DNA of 64,000 bases. Source: Rana temporaria (taxonomy: Eukaryota > Chordata > Amphibia > Anura > Ranidae). The notes beneath the pieces were generated by a model, which was given only the letters and a program-made list of their open reading frames with translations, was not told the DNA's origin and ran no database searches. The stretch's first letter is position 1. Each line of letters opens with the position of its first letter. The position numbers and the translations under genes are program-made. Below are positions 45,667-56,693 of the stretch, one piece after another. Where the stretch lies: contig NC_053499.1 in NCBI RefSeq assembly GCF_905171775.1, positions 145,888,751 through 145,952,750 on the forward strand. Direction: 5' to 3'.

Positions 45667-45935
45667 ACAGTATTCCTCAGTTTTATATGGGAAGTACTGA
45701 GTCACATTACAGTCTTTGCACCAGAGGAGCTTACACTCTAATGTCCCACCAAGGTCACACACTATTATACATTTATATAGCTCTGACATATAACAATGTG
45801 GTGTACAAAAAACATTGAGCCACATTGATACAACATTTATATACTGTAGCTCTGACATATTCCATAGTGTTGTACAAATGACACTGAGCCAATCACATTA
45901 GGTTCTGCACCAGAGGAGCTTACACTCTCTCTCCA
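45667..45935. repeat. Repeat with tandem TATATAGCTCTGACATA units
   Basis: The phrase TAGCTCTGACATA recurs at about 44937, 45777 and 45847, and GAGGAGCTTACACTCT occurs twice. This suggests a monomer of roughly 100 bp. The array is interrupted by the MITE to its left. Confidence 0.55.
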
Positions 45936-46808
45936 AAATACACAAAGAGTAGCATGTTAAATGGGGGATCACCGCATTGCTCTCTCCCATCTCAAGGTGT
46001 ATGTCTAGCTAGTAAGCAATAAAAACATAAATTAATATCTTCACTCGCTATTAAGTTGTGTTTTAATGCTTTATTGTTTTGAAACACCATTTTCTGGCTT
46101 TTTTTATTTAAAAAGTCTATTAGTGGTCCCGCGACACATACTCTTTTTCCTATTTGATCCTACCATACATCTTTCTTCTGAACTACCAGTTCACCTATGA
46201 ACTATGAGCTTCACTGAATCACCTAAACAACTAAATGTGTTGCAAATTTGAGGAAATACGTAATACAAATTTATGGAGCCGCAGAGCCACATGGCATCAA
46301 TTGCAGAGACGTAAACATGGATTAGAGTAAGTTAAATATGATGTAAACTCTGGATTCTTCGGCAGATCTTGGATCAATCAATGCTAGCGAGACTCGGGTA
46401 TTGTTTCCATGTTACCATTTATTCCTTTCTGGGTCTCTTCTTTGGGAATTGGTTTTGACCACAATACTGTGGTTGATGGTTTGAGTCACTAAAGACACTT
46501 TAAAAATTGTTTGACTCTGCAACACAAAGTCCAGAGCGACACAGTGTGAATGTTTTGGCTTGGTTTGTTTCATGAATAGTTGTCATATTTTGTATAATTG
46601 TGTAGAGGTGGGTAATATCAGAATACGTTTGTCACCAGAAATATCAACAAGTATTGTAGGGCTTCTTTAATAAATCACTCAAAGAGCAAATCTGACCAGC
46701 CAGATTCAAGAGTACTAAATTAGGTTAGTGGCAACTTAATTATGATTGTTTCCTATTAGTTACTGAAGACAGTTTTTCGTTTCTATTGGAAAGAGTAGAG
46801 GGAAATCT

Positions 46809-46969
46809 TTGGAGATGCTTGTTCTGGTGACATCTAACTTAAGATGGCAATTTTATGCAACTTGTTTTGTGCACTGGTCCAAATCAATTGATGGAGGGGG
46901 GATTATGGTTTGGGGTTGTTTTTCAAGTGTTGGGCTTGGCCAGTTGGTTGCAGTGAAGGGAACTCTTAA
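46809..46969 (+). pseudogene. Tc1 transposase, first part (split)
   Basis: The codons read GGGIMVWGCFSSVGLGQLVAV-KGTL, the region of the Tc1/mariner catalytic domain before the second aspartate. The frame ends at a TTAA (46966-46969), where a MITE has inserted. The second part continues at about 49805. Confidence 0.8.
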
Positions 46970-47216
46970 AGTGGACCTTCAGTCATTTTTTCAACTTCCC
47001 AGCTATTAAATGTTCTGCTCTTGTTGTTTTAACTTTGGATAGTAAGGCCTGGTTCACACTGATGCTTTGCAAATTTAGCGTGATTTTGACCCGATTGCGT
47101 TGCAAATCTTCTTTGCAAATTAATTACGTGCTGTTGCAAATTAACTGCGATTCTACTGGAATTAGTTGTCATTTTGGGAGGTGATTGAGATTTTATGTCT
47201 GGCCAATGGAACCCAG

Positions 47217-47712
47217 TGTTATGCTGACGTAAAAAAATCTGCGCTTTTTTTTTACGTGCGTTCGGCTTTTTCCGGCGGATAGTTACCCCTGGGTCTATGA
47301 GGCGCAGCCAATGTTAAGTATGGCCGTCGTTCCCGCGTCGCGATTTAAAAACTTTACGTTGTTTGCGTAACTCGTCCGTGAATGGGGCTGGACGACATTT
47401 ACGTTCACGTCAAAACCAATGACATCCTTGCGACATCATTTACCGCAATGCACGTCGGAAAATTTTAGGGACGGCGCATGCGCAGTACGTTCGGCACGGA
47501 AACGCGCCTAATTTAAATGATCCACGCCCCCTACCCAGATCATTTGAATTAGGCGGGCTTGCGCTGGGCGATTTACGCTACGCCGCCGCAACTTTACAGG
47601 CAAGTGCTTTGTGAATCAGGCACTTGCCCGTAAAACTTGCGGCGGCGTAACGTAAATGTCATACGTTACGCCGCTGCAGTTTTGCACAAAACTACGTGAA
47701 TCTGGCCCAGTA
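47217..47712. repeat. Fragment of a CpG-rich palindromic MITE
   Basis: It shares GGCTTTTTCCGGCG and AAGTATGGCCGTCGTTCCCG with the copies at 9039 and 44953, has GGCAAGTGCTTTGTGAATCAGGCACTTGCC as a hairpin, and ends CGTGAATCTGGCCC. The left terminus is lost. Confidence 0.7.
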
Positions 47713-47920
47713 ACTTCAAGTGATTTGATTTCTATATGGATAAGGATTTGGAATTATTGGTTTGTGCTGTTCCATAGGTCTTGACGCAGGTGGATATTGG
47801 TTTGTCAGGGATGGTATTTGATTGTTGAGTTGTGGTGGTCTGTTTTGTTGTGTCGCGTGGTCTCAATTCCATTGCTCTTGTCATATCCGGGGTACTAGTT
47901 GGGGGGGGGGGGGGGTGTCA

Positions 47921-49150
47921 TTAATGAGGCAATTGGTGAAGGAATGGGATTCTTGATCTGGGGGTCTCATACATACTTGAGTAGTCAGCAACACTAGAAG
48001 GATAAGGGTTTGGTGCAGGGTTTGAGGCAGAAGAAATGGGAGTAATTATTTGAGTACTAGTACTCTTGTGCATTGGCACTGAAACATGGCGTGGCATAGT
48101 GCAGGAATGTATGGAGTGTTGCACTGCAATCCTCATGTTGAAATAATGGTCTGGCAAGACCTCTTTGAGAAGAGGCACCAAACTTAGGGCAAACAGTAGT
48201 ATGAGGGCATCACTGGACATTGATTTGTTCAGTGATCCCTGACACTATGTTGAGTAATTGATTTGTTTCGGTTGGGTCTTCCACCTGTTCTGCTGCCCTG
48301 CTGCTTTGCTTCCTGCGTGAGGTAGATGTTTGCCTTTGCCTTCTGTTGGAAGGTGTAGAAATGTCAGTAGCCTCATTATCTTGCTCCTGAGTAGATGAGT
48401 CATGTACCTCGATTGCGTCATCCCCCACCTCCATAGATGATGAATCCTCTCGGTTTGTGCAAGCACATGATACTCCCTCATCTACAACCACAATAGCAAC
48501 ATGCTCCTCTCCTCCTTCCTCCTCCTCTTTCCAACTTTCTTCTGTGCTGAAATTGTCACATGAAATTGTAAGTATGAAGATGATAGAGGCAGAAGCGAAG
48601 GTTAGGGGGAGGACAGGTTAATTAGAGAGAGATGGTAGAGAGACCTATTCTTGTATGATAACTTACTTCCTTAATTTTAGAACTGGCTTGAGAAAATCCA
48701 GGTATCTGGTAAAGGCATAGGGATGCTTTGTGGTGGCACCAGACCCACTTTGTGCTTCACGCTCCAGTCTCTGAAGTGTATCATTGGGGCTTCGCCACCT
48801 AGTACGTATGAGTTTTTCTGTAATAAAATAATACAAACAATTAATTGGTGGTCAGTGGGAACAATGCTCTTTACACTGGTGGTCAGTGAGATTTGTGGTC
48901 AGTGGGATGCATGACCTTGGATTGGTGGTCCGTGTGATGAATAAATAAAAATTGACTTACGTTTATGTTTGCAAACTTGAGGTGTGAAGGCTTCCCAGTC
49001 TGCATTCAAAGTTTTACAAATTTCTTCCCAGCCTCTACTCTTCTGGGCATTATTTTTGTATTCGGCTGTCCCATATATATATAACCTGTCACGGACAAGT
49101 CAAATAAGCTCCTCGTTGTCGATGCTGTTTTTCCGATGCCTGGGGGTCAT
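47921..49150 (-). pseudogene. Three-exon MADF-BESS DNA-binding protein gene of a transposon, inactivated
   Basis: On the reverse strand a start codon at 49150-49148 opens exon 1 (to 48961). An intron (donor GTAAGT, acceptor ATTACAG) leads to exon 2 (48817-48667), then a second intron (GTAAGT...TTTCAG) to exon 3 (from 48546). The phases agree across both junctions. Exons 1-2 encode a MADF domain (LVRDRLYIY, WEEICKTLNADWEAF, LIRTRWRSPNDTLQR, SGSGATTKH, FTRYLDFLKPVL). Exon 3 encodes an acidic, Ser/Arg-rich stretch and then a BESS-like segment (SDALILLFALSLVPLLKEV). MADF-BESS-like proteins can serve as accessory DNA-binding partners in Harbinger-type transposons. Defects: an in-frame TGA at codon 17 (49102-49100) and a one-base shift near 48212-48220, so the copy is dead. 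Confidence 0.82.
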
Positions 49151-49811
49151 CTTATCTGTTTGCATATGGACATGACAGGAAAGTGAGGGGGCGGTACTGG
49201 GAGGAGGAGCTGGAGGTGAAAAATTTGCACATATGTGAACCATCAATGCGATTTAGGAACAATCTACATTACCCTTTTTTTATCGCATCACATTCGTACA
49301 AGAATCGCAACGCATGTATGTGAACGACCGTCATTGAAAACAATGACTTTATGGATGTAATGCAAATTTAGAATGTTTTTGATGCATCACATTCGTTATG
49401 AACTCGGATCAGTGTGAACCGGACCGAAAACATTTTTTTTCTGCCAGTAAATACCTTACACAGCCCACTTCCTGTTTCTTGTCTGGTCATTAGCCTGGGC
49501 TTATGACATCACGCACAGCTCTCTCTAACTCTCGTAAGAGTTTGCCAGGGAGGGAGGGGGGATGAGTCATTGGAGGGCCAATGAAAGCTGCAGAGCTGGA
49601 GGTGTGCCTCTGTGTGTCTGTAAATCCAGGAAGTGAACAGACAGCAGCTTCAGCTGCCCACAGTTAAAATGGTTGCAGCCAGACTTTGTGGAGGGAGATT
49701 TCTGCAGCACATTTGGCAAAGTACAGAATCACAGTATATATAAAATAATTTGCAAAGTGGTTGGAGGGAAGCTTCAGAATGGCAGATGTTTTTATTACAA
49801 ATTATGTGAGC

Positions 49812-50200
49812 ATCAGCGTACTAAGACATTTTGAACAATTTCATGCTTCCAACTTTGTGGGAAGAGTTTGGGGACGGCCCCTTCCTGTTCCAACATGACT
49901 GCGCACCAGTGCACAAAGCAAGGTCCATAGAGACATGGATGAGCGAGTTTGGACTGGAGGAACTTGACTGGCCTGCCTCAACCTGATAGAATGCCTTCAG
50001 GATAGATTAGAGCAGAGACTGCGAGCCAGGCCTTCTCGTCCACATCAGTGCCTGACCTCACAAATGTGCTTTTAGAAGAATGGTCAAACATTCCCATAGA
50101 CACACTCCTGTCTTAAAGCTGCAAAGGGTGGGGCTAACTCAATATTGAACCCTACGGACTAAGACTGGGATGCCATTAAAGTTCATGTGCTAGTAAAGGC
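49812..50200 (+). pseudogene. Tc1 transposase, second part
   Basis: After the insertion the codons resume, with frame breaks: a degenerate ILDNFMLP-type stretch, then FQHDCAPVHKARSIETWMSE containing the second catalytic Asp, then ELDWPA, damaged where SPDLNPIE should follow, then RLRARPSRP and LLEEWS--IPIDTL. Several stops and a deletion show it is inactive. Together with 46809-46969 it forms one Tc1 gene split by about 2.8 kb. Confidence 0.85.
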
Positions 50201-50633
50201 ATTTGATTAAAAGATAATTTTATTCAGTAATTCAATTCAAAGCGTGAACAGTGATTTATATTTAAGCATTTATTTATTTTTAATTTTGAAGATCATGGCT
50301 TACAGCTAGTGAAAACCCAAAATTCTGTATCTCATAAAATTAAAATATTACATAAGACCAAAAGAATAAAAAGATGTTTTAATACAGAAATGTTGGCTTA
50401 CTAAAAAGTATGCCCATGTGCAGTATAGTATGCACTATACCAATACTTGGTTGTAGCTCCTTTTGCATGTATTACTGCATTAATGCGGTGTGGCATGGAG
50501 GCGATCAGCCTGTGGCACAGCTGAGGTGCTATAGAAGCCCAGGTTGCTTTGATAGCTGACTTCAGCTTGTCTGCATTGTTGGGTCTGGTGTCTCCCATCT
50601 TCCTCTTGACAATACCACACAAATTCTCTATAG

Positions 50634-51284
50634 CATAGGTCTTCAAACTACGGCCTTCCAGTTGTTCAGGAACTACAATTCCCATCATGCCTAGTCATGT
50701 CTGTGAATGTCAGTGTGTTACAATGCCTCATGGGATTTGTAGTTCTACAACAGCTGGAGGACCGTAGTTTGAGGCTGCATTTACACCTGAGCGTAGCTTG
50801 TTTGGTCGTTTTTTCGGGCGTTTTTTTCCAGGGTTTTGTTGCGCGTATTCATGCGTATTTGCATACAGCGTCGTCCGACGTTTTTGTACTTCTACGTTTT
50901 TTATTTTAGCCAATAGGATAAATTATCATCTTTTTATCACTTGGTAGATTTTATTTATCTTCTGCCTGGGTGAAATGTTCTATTGATTAAAGCGACAAAA
51001 CACCCATAGCAAATGCTCGATGTCGCGCTAGTCGCTTGAATCAAGCGTTTCCATTACTTTCTATGGGAAATACAAACGCTCAAAAACGCCCAAACCGCCC
51101 GATTCGCGCGACAAAAAAGGGTCCGGAAATTGTTTGAGCTTCAGGCGTTTGGCGTCAGGCATTTTGGAGTGGAGATGTGAACCATCTCCATTGAGAATAA
51201 TGTATTTTTTCCCCTCTAGCGTTTTAGAGCGTCGCGCTTCAGGCGGCAAAACTCTCAGGTGTGAATGCAGCCTGAGGATCCCTG
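50634..51284. mobile_element. hAT MITE inside the second Tc1, itself interrupted
   Basis: Exact 8-bp target duplication CTCTATAG (50626-50633 and 51285-51292). The left end CATAGGTCTTCAAACTACGG and right end region CCGTAGTTTGAGG...ATCCCTG belong together once the inner 500-bp insertion is removed. The arms share ACTACAATTCCCATCATGCC-like text with its inverted partner. Confidence 0.9.
50773..51272. mobile_element. MITE, 500 bp, nested in the hAT MITE
   Basis: The perfect-looking inverted ends GGCTGCATTTACACCTGAG and CTCAGGTGTGAATGCAGCC carry one mismatch and are flanked by TGA on both sides (50770-50772, 51273-51275). The 3-bp duplication and the ACAC-rich tips fit a Harbinger-type MITE. The interior is rich in AAACGCC-like motifs and is non-coding. 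Confidence 0.9.
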
Positions 51285-51439
51285 CTCTATAGGGTTTAGG
51301 CCAGACAAGTTTGCAGGCCAATCAAGCACAGTCATACCAGGATCAATAAACCAGGTAATGGTACTTTTGGCAGTGTGGGCAGGTGCCAAGTCCTGCTGGA
51401 AATTAAATCAGCATCTCCACAAGCGGTTTTACCCTGTTA

Positions 51440-52460
51440 CTTCCTGTGTGCTAGTTGATAAAGTCCACCGTTTTTTGGGGGTGGAATATGTGGTTATTTG
51501 TTGGCATTCATGTATATTGTTGCTATCTTGTTTGGGAAAGAATTCCAAATGTTTGCATTTGTTCTTTACTTTGCTGTAGCCATGTATGACACTTGCTGAC
51601 ATGTTTCTAATTTCTATACTACTCCAGTAAAAATAAATGTGCTGACAGAGGAGGAATTTATCCCTTATTTGATTCATATGTTATCATGGCTGAGTATTTC
51701 ATGTGGTATTATTGCTACTAAATTCTATTAGAGACTTGGACCAAGGCAGCAATAAACCTGGGATTAAACTCTACGCTTAGATCCAGGTGTTTTGGGGACC
51801 TGGGTGTTTCAGACTCCGAGAAACATTATCTTGTATCCCACCTCAGCCGCTGTGTCTTTTGGCCAAGATCCAAGTATCTTAGGTACAGCCTGATATTAAA
51901 ACAGAGACCTCAAGAACCAAAATACTAACATATCCTCTGTAATTTGGTTATGGAAACTCTGCAGTTCCTATCAAAGCAAATTGAATCCCAGGAATTGTAT
52001 TCTACATTGCAGACAAATAAAATGAAAAATGTATTAAACTGCTTCTAGAGCTCTAGAACAGCTCAGCAGGCCCCAGTGTGTGGCACCCCTGTACCCTCTT
52101 ACCAGAAACAACACATACACTATGTAAATCCGTTGTGGAGGCACTCTGAGAGCCTCGGTATGGACTCCACTAAAGGACTGCAGCTCTTTTTTGGCAATTT
52201 ATTAGCAAATAAAAGAGATTGGGGAAAAATACTGAATCTTCCTTGGGGTGCATTGGAACTATATATGCTATTCCAGGTTCTCGTGTGATTGCTTCACCTG
52301 GGTTGCCAGTCTCAAGAGTTCTGACCATTAGTTCTCAACTCCACCCAGCCCTAGGGTCTCTGGAAAAATTATATCTGCACCTGAGTTTTTATCACTGCCC
52401 AACCTGAGGAGTGACCATTGCACCCTTAGGGCCCACACTTACGGATCCCATGAGGATCCA
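51440..52460. other. No gene or repeat recognised
   Basis: Mixed unique-looking sequence with short ORFs and no recognisable motif. Confidence 0.35.
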
Positions 52461-52469
52461 TTCCTTTAA

Positions 52470-52947
52470 AGCGGATGTGCCATGGGAACAAAATATTAAA
52501 AGTCAGCAGCTACAAATACTGCAGCTGCTGACTTTTAATATTAGGACACTTACCTGTCCTGGAGTCCAGCGCCGATCGCAGCAGAGCACGAGCGATCGCT
52601 CGTCACTCTGCTGCTCCCCCCGCCATCCACGCTGAGGGAACCAGGAAGTGAAGCGCTGCGGCTTCACTGCCCGGTTCCCTACGGCGCATGCGCGAGTCGC
52701 GCTGCGCCCGCCGATTGGCTCACACGCTGTGTGCTGGGAGCTGAGTGTTCCCAGCACACAACGGGCGACAGACGGGATGTGACGGAATGCCCGTCTTTCG
52801 CCCGTATCGTGTGGCCGGAAGTGGGTGCAAATACCTGTCTTTAGACAGGTGTCTGCACCCCCCTCCCCCCTGAAAGGTGTCAAATTTGACACCGGAGGGG
52901 GGGAGGGTTCCGATCAGCGGGACTCCACTTTAGGGTGGAGGACCGCT
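52470..52947. mobile_element. TTAA-flanked MITE, 478 bp
   Basis: TTAA at 52466-52469 and 52948-52951. The tips AGCGG and CCGCT are inverted. Near the left end a strong hairpin AAAAGTCAGCAGCTAC / GCAGCTGCTGACTTTT is followed by TTACCTGTCCTGGAGTCCAGC; the right half has GGTGTCAAATTTGACACC. The same arrangement occurs at 58359. Non-coding. Confidence 0.88.
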
Positions 52948-53029
52948 TTAATGTCCGCTTGCTCATCGGGGATCGCTCCTTTGACACAGTGTGAGGGGAC
53001 CGCCCTGTCAGATCTCCGTTCTCCTCTAT

Positions 53030-53268
53030 GCGGGGATCAGGTGAACACGGACCATCTGTCCGTGTTCGCCCGATCCGATGACGGATGGAAAAATAGGATG
53101 TTCCTCCGTCTGCAGAAACAGACCATAGCGGGGACCAATGAGATCGGGTGTCAGCGGATGTTCATCCGCTGACACCCGCTATCCCATAGGGATACATGTA
53201 TGTCTGTATTTCACCCGAAAACAGATGCATGAGATATGGACATACGGTCCACACGCGTGAAAGGGCCC
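53030..53268. repeat. CpG-rich MITE (GGCCCCTTTCAC family), reverse copy
   Basis: It ends CACGCGTGAAAGGGCCC followed by TAA and contains GTGTCAGCGGATGTTCATCCGCTGACAC as the central palindrome. It matches the element at 33142 read on the other strand. The left end is blurred by the adjoining TTAA MITE. Confidence 0.75.
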
Positions 53269-53621
53269 TAATTTCTCAACTCAACTTAATTATTAAAGAG
53301 CAGGTCTGAGAATTGCAAGTAAATACCCTTGTAATGCCCCAAACCTGTTCACCCCCATCCTTTCACATTACAAGGGTTACATGCTTGCTAACTCTAGTGG
53401 ATGCAGAATAATACTTGCCATACTCCTCACTCTGGCAGTCTCCAACACTTGACTTTGCTCCAGCTTGTGGGCCGCCCCTTGCCTTCTTCATGTACAAAGC
53501 CATTGACCCTTCATTGTACTTGATGTCATTATGTTGTGACCACTGGCCAGATTGTCTTAGAGAAGAGGCTTCAGGGGCCAGTCACACAGATATTGAGCCT
53601 GTTGGAGCAAGGAATAAGTTA

Positions 53622-54035
53622 AAGAGAAACTCCACTCTAACCCCCCATTTATTTATTTTTACGCCCACACTGGGTTGTTCACAACACATCTTCTCTCCCA
53701 CCTAACAGATCCAACATTATCCTACTGCAATCAGTTTCTGTGTTGAGACTGCCCCAGTCCTGCCCTGTCATCTTTCTCTGTGACATCATTAGGAGGAGAC
53801 TGTCTCTTGCAGGTTTAGGCAGCTGCCTCCTGACGACATGCTTCCAGGCCCACTCCTCTCATGAAGGGAAGCCAATGACTCCTGGGGTGTGTAAATCACA
53901 AATCCAAAGCGCTAGGAGTACAGCAGGACATTTTTACCTAAACCAGAATGGGGAAGGAGGGCAGCCAGGATGTGAACAATAGCATGAAGGTAAATTAAGG
54001 AGAGGGGAGGGGGTAGCTGAGTTCCACTATAAGTA
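53622..54035. repeat. Possible TTAA-type MITE
   Basis: TTAA-AGAGAAACTCCACTCT on the left and TGAGTTCCACTATAAG on the right look like diverged ends of this class. The target duplication on the right is not intact. Confidence 0.4.
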
Positions 54036-54066
54036 TTACTTCTTCGTCCTCATCCTCTAGAGTTAA

Positions 54067-54574
54067 AGGGGTTGTAAAGGTAAAAAAAAATCCTAAATAG
54101 CTTCCTTTACCTTAGTGCAGTCCTCCTTCAATTACCTCATCCTTTTTTTTTTGCTTTTAAATGTCCTTATTTCTTCTGAGAAATCCTCACTTCCTGTTCT
54201 TCTGTCTGTAACTCCACACAGTAATGCAAGGCTTTCTCCCTGGTGTGGAGTGTTGTGCTCGCCCCCTCCCTTGGACTACAGGAGAGTCAGGACGCCCACT
54301 AACACACAGCTCCTTTCTCTATCTGCAACGTATAGATCGTCCTGACTCTCCTGCTCGCCCCCCTCAAGGGAGGGGACGAGCATGACACTCCACACCAGGG
54401 AGAAAGCCTCACATTACTGTGTGGAGTTACAGACAGAAGAACAGGAAGTGAGGATTTCTCAGAAGAAATAAGGACATTTAAAAGCAAAATCAAAGGATGA
54501 GGTAATTGAAGGAGGACTGCACTAAGGTAAAGGAAGCTATTTAGGAAAAAAAAAATTGTACCTTTACAACCCCT
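54067..54574. mobile_element. TTAA-flanked long fold-back, 508 bp
   Basis: TTAA at 54063-54066 and 54575-54578. The ends AGGGGTTGTAAAGGTA and TACCTTTACAACCCCT are inverted, and the two arms of about 220 bp remain complementary almost to the centre (GGAAGTGAGGATTTCTCAG faces CTGAGAAATCCTCACTTCC). Chance ORFs on both strands read nearly the same peptide because of this symmetry. Confidence 0.93.
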
Positions 54575-54639
54575 TTAACAAGCATTTAACCCCACTGTAA
54601 TGGTTGTTTATTTGCAATTCCCAAAGTTTCACTGTTGGA

Positions 54640-55435
54640 TTTTGCCAACCCCTTAAATAACAAAAAGTACAGGGGAGCGTTTGGAGGGTATATTAGGAAT
54701 GTGCAGATCAACAACTAACAGAATATCTTCTAGTTGCACTCAAGACTCGATCGATGATATCAGACCTACAGCCACACCCCCCTACAGTTGTAAACACACA
54801 CTAGGTGAACCCTAACTCATACAGCGTCCCCTGTGGTTTACTCCCAAACTGCAACTGTCATTTTCACAATAAACAATGCAATTTAAATGCATTTTTTGCT
54901 GTAAAAATGACAATGGTCCCAAAAATGTGTCAAAATTGTCCGAAGTGTCCGCCATAATGTCGCAGTCACGAAAAAAATCGCTGATCGCCGCCATTGGTAA
55001 TAAAAATATTAAAACTATCCCCTATTTTGTAAACGCTATAAATTTTGCACAAACCAATCGATAAACGCTTATTGTGATTTTTTTTACCAAAAATAGGTAG
55101 AAGAATACGTATCGACCTAAACTGAGGGAAAAAAAATGTATATATGTTTTTGGGGGATATTTATTATAGCAAAAAGTAAAAAATATTGCATTTTTTTCAA
55201 AATTGTCGCTCTATTTTTGTTTATAGCGCAAAAAAAAAAAAACGCAGAGGTGATCAAATACCAACAAAAGAAAGCTCTATTTGTGGGGAAAAAAGGACGC
55301 CAATTTTGTTTGGGAGCCACGTCGCACGACCAAGCAATTGTCTGTTAAAACGACGCAGTCCCGAACTGTAAAAACCCCTTGGGTCATTTAGCAGCATATT
55401 GGTCCGGTGTCCATATTGGCTTAAGTGGTTAACAG
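54640..55435. repeat. AACCACTT-family repeat, reverse copy
   Basis: Contains GCACAAACCAATCGATAAACGC, AAAAGAAAGCTCTATTTGTGG, TTGGGAGCCACGTCGCACGACC and ends GGCTTAAGTGGTTAAC. The order of blocks matches 18340. No coding gene. Confidence 0.7.
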
Positions 55436-55439
55436 CAAC

Positions 55440-56290
55440 AAAAAAAAAGTTCAAACAGATATTATGTAACATTTTCAGATATAAATTATATTAAAGGATA
55501 ATCCCATTAATCGCTTAGGCAGACATCCATGAAAGCTGCAATATGTATGCAATAAAATGGACAAATGTGACATGTGCATCCCATGTGTGTCGGAAAATCA
55601 CTTTATCTTCTTGTTACATATGGAGCCATCACTGCTCTCGACAATGGTGGTTTTAGTGCTATACAAAGACTGAAGAGAGTGTAAGTGCTAGGGAAGCTGC
55701 CATATTCTCTGCTATAGGCCCGGGACTCTAGAGCCACATACAGTATACAGAGCAACATAATTTCCAACATCTACTGCAATGTTATCTGCTTGTCCCTTTT
55801 CAGATGAGTGTTCCAGCTGATTACACATTGAAAATCACAAGTGATTCCATCCCCTTTAAAAGTCAGGTAGACAGGCCACAAAGCGGAACTCAATTGTATT
55901 TAATCACCACAAAGTGAAAACACTTTTTTAATACATTTTTTTATATTCATAGCAAACTCACACATCCATCCATGTATTCATGCTTTATTTAGTTGAGAAA
56001 TCACTTTGAAAAACATCCCCTAACATTTCTAGCCACCTTGATTAAGGGCAGATGATACATGTAGTGTTTATTTCCTGCAAGCCATCTGCCCTTAGCTCAG
56101 GCATATAGGAAGCAGGACGTGCTTAGCTCAGATATATATGAAAAAAATGGCTGTGAAAACACTGTGGATGTATTGCATCATTTTGGCATAGGTCATGAAC
56201 CAGCAAGCAACTGAAGAAATGTGGAAATAAGTTTAAAACAAGTTAATATAATATAACTTCCTATCGTTTTAAGGCTAGCAACATAAGGAT
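55440..56290. other. No gene or repeat recognised
   Basis: Unique-looking A/T-rich sequence with no coding signal. Confidence 0.35.
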
Positions 56291-56303
56291 TAATACTACT
56301 TAA

Positions 56304-56600
56304 AGTAATGGTAAAGTTTTTTAGGTAAAAATAACAAACATGTTATACTTACCTGCTCTGTACAGTGGGTTTGCACAGAGCAGCCCAGATCCTCCTCTTC
56401 TCGGGTCCCTCTTTGGTGATCCTGGTCCCTCCCACCTGTTAAGTGCCCCCAATCAAGCAACTTGCTATGGCGGCACCCGAGCTGAGTCACAGCTCCCTGT
56501 GTCCATTCAGAGTCGCAGCCCGGCCCGCCCCCTTTCTCTTCCCATTGGCTGACTGGCTTTGATTGACAGCAGCAGGAGCCAATGGCTCCATGCTGCTGTC
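56304..56600 (+). repeat. Left part of a TTAA-type MITE
   Basis: TTAA (56300-56303) is followed by AGTAATGGTAAAGTTTT and then TTATACTTACCTGCTCTGTAC, similar to the post-terminal CTTACCTGTCC segment of the 52470 and 58359 elements. The right end is not visible. Confidence 0.5.
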
Positions 56601-56693
56601 TCAAGAAGTGCCAAGCTAATACACTCATACCCAAAAAGACCAAGTGCTGTAATAAAAGCATAAGGTGCTTCAACAAAGTATTAGGCCCCGTAC

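Larger units (their letters stand above)
47045..49425. mobile_element. Harbinger-like DNA element with a MADF-BESS gene, no transposase
   Basis: The left end GGCCTGGTTCACACTGATGC and right end GATCAGTGTGAACCGGACC are inverted. The flanks are TAA on the left and GAA on the right, perhaps a decayed 3-bp duplication. The interior carries one degenerate spliced gene on the reverse strand (47921-49150) and a piece of a CpG-rich MITE (47217-47710). No DDE nuclease gene is visible, so it is non-autonomous. Confidence 0.65.
46970..49811. mobile_element. TTAA-type MITE, split by a Harbinger-like element
   Basis: The left part (46970-47044) starts right after TTAA with AGTGGACCTTCAGTC, like other TTAA-type elements here. 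The right part (49432-49811) continues with CCAGTAAATACCTTACACAGCC and CACTTCCTGTTTC and ends near TTATGTGAGCA. It has no intact right terminus. It lies exactly at the break in the Tc1 transposase. Confidence 0.65.
50230..51430 (-). mobile_element. Second Tc1-like transposon, antisense, split by a hAT MITE
   Basis: A terminal stretch at about 50315-50345 (AAAACCCAAAATTCTGTATC) precedes reverse-strand codons ENLCGIVKRKMGDTRPNNAD and ATWASIAPQLCHRLIASMP, the C-terminus of a Tc1-like transposase. The coding sequence stops at the hAT insertion (50634-51284) and resumes at 51293-51420. The N-terminal half is absent. Confidence 0.83.

Noticed and set aside
54115..54493. Two ORFs of nearly equal sequence on opposite strands
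   Set aside because: They arise from the two arms of the TTAA-flanked fold-back and are not genes.
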